Positions 34,463-38,161 of a stretch of 38,161 bases of DNA are shown in pieces (the stretch's first letter is position 1; each line of letters starts with the position of its first letter). The stretch covers positions 1,253,179 through 1,291,339 of the forward strand of contig NZ_CP061738.1 in assembly GCF_014771645.1 (NCBI RefSeq), read 5' to 3'. A program made the position numbers and the translations under genes. The stretch is from Candidatus Wolbachia massiliensis. GTDB taxonomy: Bacteria > Pseudomonadota > Alphaproteobacteria > Rickettsiales > Anaplasmataceae. A model generated the notes under the pieces. It made no database searches, was not told the origin of the DNA, and was given only the letters and a program-made list of their open reading frames with translations.

Positions 34463-35176
34463 ATGCTAGCCGACATTTGGACTTTATTGATACTGACACT
34501 ACTTGAAACCATACTTAATGTAGATAATTTAGTCTTTATTGCTCTGGCAATAGATAGAGTACCAAATGTGCTGAAAGAAAGAGTGCGCCTTATGGGCCTT
34601 GGGCTAGCACTGTTAATGCGTTTTGTAACACTATTTCTTACATCATCTATATTATCGATGCAAAGACCTATATTTCACGTTGCATCGCTTGATGTTTCAG
34701 TAAAAGATTTGCTTATGATAGCAGGGGGGTTATTTCTCATTGTTAAAAGCTTTATAGAATTGTGTAACGATATTTTCTCACGTAAGCAAAGCGGCAAAAA
34801 AACAGATATCAAATCACAATTATTTTCAGTTGTACTGCAAATAATATTAATAGATTTAGTCTTTTCGGTTGATTCTATACTAACTGCTATAGCGTTAACT
34901 CATAACATGGTAATAATTGCTATAGCATATACATTTTCCATATTAGCGATGATATTTTTATCAAGCTATACTGCTCAGTTAATTAAATCTAGTCCGGGTT
35001 TAAAAACAACTGCCATTTTATTTATTTTACTTGTTGGTGTGTACCTAATACTTGATGGATTTCATGTAGAACTACCAAAAGAATACTTATACTCCTCATT
35101 TATGTTTGCATTACTTGTAGAAGTTATGAGAAGCGTAAAGAAAAAAGTGCAGTGTATGAAGAAGAAGCAGCTTTAG
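34463..35176 (+). CDS. TerC-family integral membrane protein
   Basis: 237 aa with about seven hydrophobic helices. The two TerC/Alx signature blocks are present: LETILNVDNLVFIALAI near 14-30 and LIDLVFSVDSILTAIALTH near 131-150, each with the conserved acidic residue in 'NVDN' and 'SVDS'. The family has been linked to tellurite resistance and, more recently, to manganese export or metal loading of exported proteins; the substrate here is unknown. A GGA before the ATG is the only ribosome-binding signal. The stop codon is 1 nt from the convergent guaA stop. Confidence 0.9.
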   Translation: MLADIWTLLILTLLETILNVDNLVFIALAIDRVPNVLKERVRLMGLGLALLMRFVTLFLTSSILSMQRPIFHVASLDVSVKDLLMIAGGLFLIVKSFIELCNDIFSRKQSGKKTDIKSQLFSVVLQIILIDLVFSVDSILTAIALTHNMVIIAIAYTFSILAMIFLSSYTAQLIKSSPGLKTTAILFILLVGVYLILDGFHVELPKEYLYSSFMFALLVEVMRSVKKKVQCMKKKQL

Positions 35177-35177
35177 A

Positions 35178-36740
35178 CTACTCCCACTCAATAGTTGCTG
35201 GTGGTTTGGAAGTTAAGTCATATACAACTCTATTTATTCCAGAAACGTTATTAACGATTATGCTGCTAACGTTCTGTAAAAAATCCCAAAATACTGACGA
35301 ATGTTGACTTTTATTTTCAAATGGAAATGCATCAGCTGTCATACCATCAGAAGACGTTACAGCCCTCAAAGCGCAAACATGTCCGTATGTACGATTATCC
35401 CCCATGACGCCTACAGTTCTGATTGGCAATAGTACAGCAAAAGCCTGCCATATCTTATCATATAGATTGTAATTTTTCATTGTGTTAATATATATTTCAT
35501 CTGCTTCTTGTAATATTCGCACCTTTTTCTCGTCAACTTCACCTATGATCCTCACTGCAAGTCCAGGCCCAGGAAACGGGTGTTGAAATATTATCTCATC
35601 TGAAAGGCCAATTTCTTTTCCAAGTAGTCTAACCTCATCTTTAAAGAGGTAACGTAAGGGCTCCACCAGTTTCAGATTCATTTTTTCTGGCAATCCACCA
35701 ACATTATGGTGAGATTTAATTGTACTGGTACTTCCTGAGGCATGCCCTGATTCAACTACATCGGAGTAAATGGTACCTTGCATTAAAAAATCTACATCAC
35801 CTATTTTTTTTGCTTCCTCTTCAAATACTTCAATGAAAGTGCTACCGATAATTTTCCGCTTTTCTTCTGGATCAGTTATTTCCTTTATCCTACTTAAAAA
35901 TAAATTTGATTTATCAACGTAATTTATCGGAATCTCTTTCAACATAGCAGTGGTTTGGTTCTTGCGTAACAACCCAGTATCAATAAAAATGCAGTTTAAT
36001 TGTTTTCCTATAGCTTTATATGTAAGAGCTGCTGCAACACTTGAATCAACACCACCACTTACTGCAGCGATTACTTTTTTCTCCCCTACTAAATTTTTGA
36101 TTTTTTCCTTCTGCTTCTCGATCAGTGATTTCATTGTCCAGTCTCTTTCACAATTTGCAATATCCAAGAAGTTAGAGAGTAATTTACTACCATTTGTTGT
36201 AGGCTTAACTTCAGGGTGGAATTGAGTACAGTAAATTTTCCGCTGTTCGTTGACAATTACTGCAATCGTCTGATTTATTACACCTGATGCAATAACAGTA
36301 AATCCTTGTGGTATAGTGTCAACACTGTCTGCATGATTCATTAATACATCCACTTCGGAATTAATGTGCCATGTATCCTTTATAATGGGAGACTCTTTCA
36401 GTATCTTGATCTTAGTTTTGCCAAACTCCTGTTTGAACTCCTTTTTTACTTTTGCTCCAAAATAATGACAAATGAGCTGCTGTCCGTAGCATATTCCAAG
36501 TATGGGAACGTTTGTTGCCTCATTAAGTTTTATAATTTCATGTACTACTTCATTTGTTTCGTTATAACTATCGCTTACAGATTGTGGTCCTCCAGAGAAA
36601 ATAAAACCATTGAATTTTGACACTGTTTCAAAATTGATGCTGCTTGGAAATATTTCACAATAAACGCCCATTTCTCTGATTTGTCTTGCGATAAGCTGTG
36701 TAAATTGTGAACCAAAATCAATAATGGCAATTGCTGACAA
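35178..36740 (-). CDS. guaA: GMP synthase (glutamine-hydrolysing)
   Basis: Converts XMP to GMP. The N-terminal glutaminase has Cys84 in LGICYGQQ and His175 and Glu177 in FHPEV. The ATP-pyrophosphatase domain has the PP-loop SGGVDSS at 228-234. The C-terminal dimerisation domain ends with KPPATIEWE, the usual family end. 520 aa is normal. The start is TTG ([12 protein letters not shown]), supported by a strong Shine-Dalgarno GGAGGAG starting about 6 nt upstream. The ATG at 36751-36753 is out of frame, so the TTG is required. It converges tail-to-tail with terC. Confidence 0.97.
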   Translation of the reverse strand: MSAIAIIDFGSQFTQLIARQIREMGVYCEIFPSSINFETVSKFNGFIFSGGPQSVSDSYNETNEVVHEIIKLNEATNVPILGICYGQQLICHYFGAKVKKEFKQEFGKTKIKILKESPIIKDTWHINSEVDVLMNHADSVDTIPQGFTVIASGVINQTIAVIVNEQRKIYCTQFHPEVKPTTNGSKLLSNFLDIANCERDWTMKSLIEKQKEKIKNLVGEKKVIAAVSGGVDSSVAAALTYKAIGKQLNCIFIDTGLLRKNQTTAMLKEIPINYVDKSNLFLSRIKEITDPEEKRKIIGSTFIEVFEEEAKKIGDVDFLMQGTIYSDVVESGHASGSTSTIKSHHNVGGLPEKMNLKLVEPLRYLFKDEVRLLGKEIGLSDEIIFQHPFPGPGLAVRIIGEVDEKKVRILQEADEIYINTMKNYNLYDKIWQAFAVLLPIRTVGVMGDNRTYGHVCALRAVTSSDGMTADAFPFENKSQHSSVFWDFLQNVSSIIVNNVSGINRVVYDLTSKPPATIEWE

Positions 36741-36842
36741 CCTGCTCCTCCATTTATTTAAAGCAATATCTGATAATAAAGAAAATAATAGAACAAGTAA
36801 ACTAAGACCACTTTAAAAGCTTTAACATATTGCTTAAATAAT

Positions 36843-37310
36843 CTACTTTTGAGCTGACAGGAACTTTGCACGGTGGTAGCTCAACTTTCTCAGCCCTTCT
36901 TCAGGGTCAAGACATACTTTGAAAAACTCCCAACCATCGCAGCTTTTACCAGTAATTTCTTCGCCAACCGTAGAAGGGGCATTATACTTCTTTCCATTAT
37001 AGATAAACTTGCCTTCGTTGCTAACTACAACTTCATATCTTTCCCCTCTTCTTTTACGTTCCCCAATAAGTGTTTTACCTATAAACAGAGCTTTGATAAC
37101 CTCTTCATTTTGCACTTTATTATATCTATTCTCAAGCGGTTTATTACCCAACATATTATTTAACACCTTGTACATTATATATGTTACAACCTCACTTTTA
37201 ACTTCTTCTGCTCTTTTATCTACATATTTTTCTACTTCACTGCGCACATGTCCTTTTAAACTGTCAAGAAAGTTTTGTAAGTCGAATAAAGTTAATTCAG
37301 ATGTTTCCAT
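36843..37310 (-). CDS. Stand-alone RAMA-like domain protein (155 aa)
   Basis: The N-terminal 70 residues are helical and charged (LFDLQNFLDSLKGHVRSEVE), possibly an oligomerisation segment. The C-terminal part at about 72-132 reads IKALFIGKTLIG...RYEVVVSNEGKFIYNGKKYN then APSTVGEEITGKSCDGWEFF. That matches the RAMA (restriction enzyme adenine methylase associated) pattern: V-x-x-x-G-x-I-x-x-(D/N)GK-x-Y-x-xPS...(T)G-x-S-x-x-GW-x-F. The domain is predicted to bind modified or unmodified DNA and is usually fused to methylases or nucleases; no catalytic domain is present here. ATG is preceded by GGGGG. Recognition is by eye. Confidence 0.65.
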   Translation of the reverse strand: METSELTLFDLQNFLDSLKGHVRSEVEKYVDKRAEEVKSEVVTYIMYKVLNNMLGNKPLENRYNKVQNEEVIKALFIGKTLIGERKRRGERYEVVVSNEGKFIYNGKKYNAPSTVGEEITGKSCDGWEFFKVCLDPEEGLRKLSYHRAKFLSAQK

Positions 37311-37711
37311 AAAACCCCCATTTCTATTGTTACTTCATAATACATCTAGTATACTAAAATACCTTTAAGAAAAGCGACCTAGAATTCCTGACCTTGGGCC
37401 CAGCCGTGCGAACATTTGTTTTGCCAAGGTCAACAAACGGTGTCATGCCAGTACACAGCTATTGCAATTTGAGCCTACCCGGAGGCCAGTCAGCTCTTTC
37501 TCACAAGGCTTACTTCGTCATCCCGCAGCGGGATCTCAGTCACAAATGTTTAAGAAATTTACTAAGCGGGAAAAAAGGCAAAAGGAACTACCGAATGAAA
37601 GAAATTGGAAACAAATTTTTAGACATATTTTTTTCAGGTTCGATAAAACAGCTAAGGTTTTTATGGGTTTTCTTGTTGGGGATCTTTTCTCTAAAATTTT
37701 GTCCACAGAGC
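37311..37711. repeat. Palindromic repeats between the RAMA-like gene and the Rpn pseudogene
   Basis: No gene. CAACAAACGGTGTCATGCC near 37430 and GAGCCTACCCGGAGGCCAG near 37470 recur near 10310 and 10170. The perfect ATCCCGCAGCGGGAT palindrome is at 37520-37534. A reverse copy of the dispersed repeat's tail follows (CACAAATGTTTAAGAAATTT at 37541-37560, then GGCAAAAGGAAC). ORFs at 37394-37738 and 37462-37731 are by-products. Confidence 0.6.
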
Positions 37712-38161
37712 CTAGGTTATCTCTTCCTTAAGTTGTAAGATTTCAGCTTGAGGAAGACCGGTTGTTTGAGAGATAACATCAATGGAAATACCAGCCTTAA
37801 GTAGGTTTTTTGCAACTTCAACTTTTCCCTTCTCCTCACCAATTTTGATGCCCTCTTCTCTACCTTCGTGTCTGCCTTTTTTGTGACCGATAAGAATACC
37901 TTCCTCTTTGGCATCATCTAGTTTTTGTTCTAAGATGGCTTTTTCTTTACGTAATCCTCTCTTCATACGCTATCAAATCTTTTTCATTCCAACGAAACTT
38001 ATCTAATTCATCATATGCTAACTTTATTATCGGAGATTTCTTTGCTATTTTCTTTATCTGTCGTTTCTTCTGCGTACCTAAAAAAGAAACACCACCTTTC
38101 TATTGTACTCTCTAGCTGCTCTACTCTGTTTTTTGTAAACTTAGGTAATTCTATAAAGATA
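37712..38161 (-). pseudogene. Rpn-family / PD-(D/E)XK transposase-like gene, frameshifted and cut by window edge
   Basis: Reading minus strand from the edge: IFIELPKFTKNRVEQLESTI and ERWCFFFRYAEETTDKE in one frame, then KKIAKKSPIIKLAYDELDKF and RWNEKDLIAYEERIT-stop in a second, then LRKEKAILEQKLDDAKEEG and KGRHEGREEGIKIGEEKGK in a third, ending AEILQLKEEIT. Joined, these give the C-terminal half of the Rpn recombination-promoting nuclease / putative transposase proteins common in Wolbachia, with their EEGIKIGEEKG-type coil and ISIDVISQTTGLPQAEI ending. Two frameshifts make it a pseudogene unless a sequencing error is involved. The nuclease core lies outside the window. Confidence 0.78.

Noticed and set aside
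37394-37738. Two overlapping ORFs of 114 and 89 codons
   Set aside because: Both are translations of the repeat cluster and end inside the Rpn pseudogene.

Overview
The window looks like a chromosomal segment of a Wolbachia endosymbiont (Alphaproteobacteria, Rickettsiales, Anaplasmataceae). The evidence is the low GC content, ankyrin-repeat genes, a Wsp/P44/Msp2-type surface antigen, fragments of several insertion sequences, short palindromic elements of the 'tcatcccgc-a-gcgggat' type, and split operons of housekeeping genes. No phage WO structural genes, rRNA or CRISPR array were seen.

Layout. 1-180: 5' end of an IS256-type transposase running off the window. 204-2789: large ankyrin protein with a C-terminal membrane hairpin. 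3215-6918: pyrC converging on a frameshifted YhcG/DUF1016-type nuclease gene that lies behind gltX. 6919-8000: repeats. 8001-9965: porin-like outer-membrane protein with a lysine-rich periplasmic extension. 10502-18769 (minus strand): RND transporter, nusA, infB, rbfA, ubiA. 18770-19465: repeats. 19466-22376 (minus): dsbB, der and a Wsp-family surface protein. 22435-23290: a convergent composite of the same repeats. 23397-26331: tsaD and a type I secretion ABC transporter. 26767-29639: a tight three-gene operon whose architecture resembles the GspL/PilM-N, GspM/PilO and GspC/PilP inner-membrane platform of type II secretion/type IV pili, followed 12 nt later by tRNA-Arg(CCG). 29726-31227: repeats, a complete 950-bp IS630-family element with a -1 frameshift in its transposase, and an IS5-type remnant. 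31356-33001 (minus): ankyrin gene plus a membrane-hairpin partner. 33194-36740: lysC, terC, guaA. 36843-37310: a stand-alone RAMA-like domain protein. 37311-38161: repeats and a frameshifted Rpn/PD-(D/E)XK transposase-like pseudogene running off the window.

Two things stand out. First, the non-coding spacers are built from one dispersed repeat family. Six copies carry a near-consensus sigma-70 promoter (TTGACA, mostly 17 nt, TATTAT), followed in four of them by a small hairpin whose stem differs by compensating changes. This could be a family of small RNAs or a non-autonomous mobile element. Second, the 26.8-29.6 kb operon may be a reduced secretion/pilus platform that has probably been left as 'hypothetical'.

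How the genes fit together: pyrC and guaA serve nucleotide synthesis; lysC feeds diaminopimelate (lipid II) or lysine; gltX, infB, rbfA, nusA, der and tsaD serve translation and ribosome assembly; ubiA serves respiration. The porin, Wsp-like protein, RND pump, type I ABC transporter, DsbB and the GspL/M/C-like operon form an envelope and secretion set, and the ankyrin proteins are candidate host-interaction factors.
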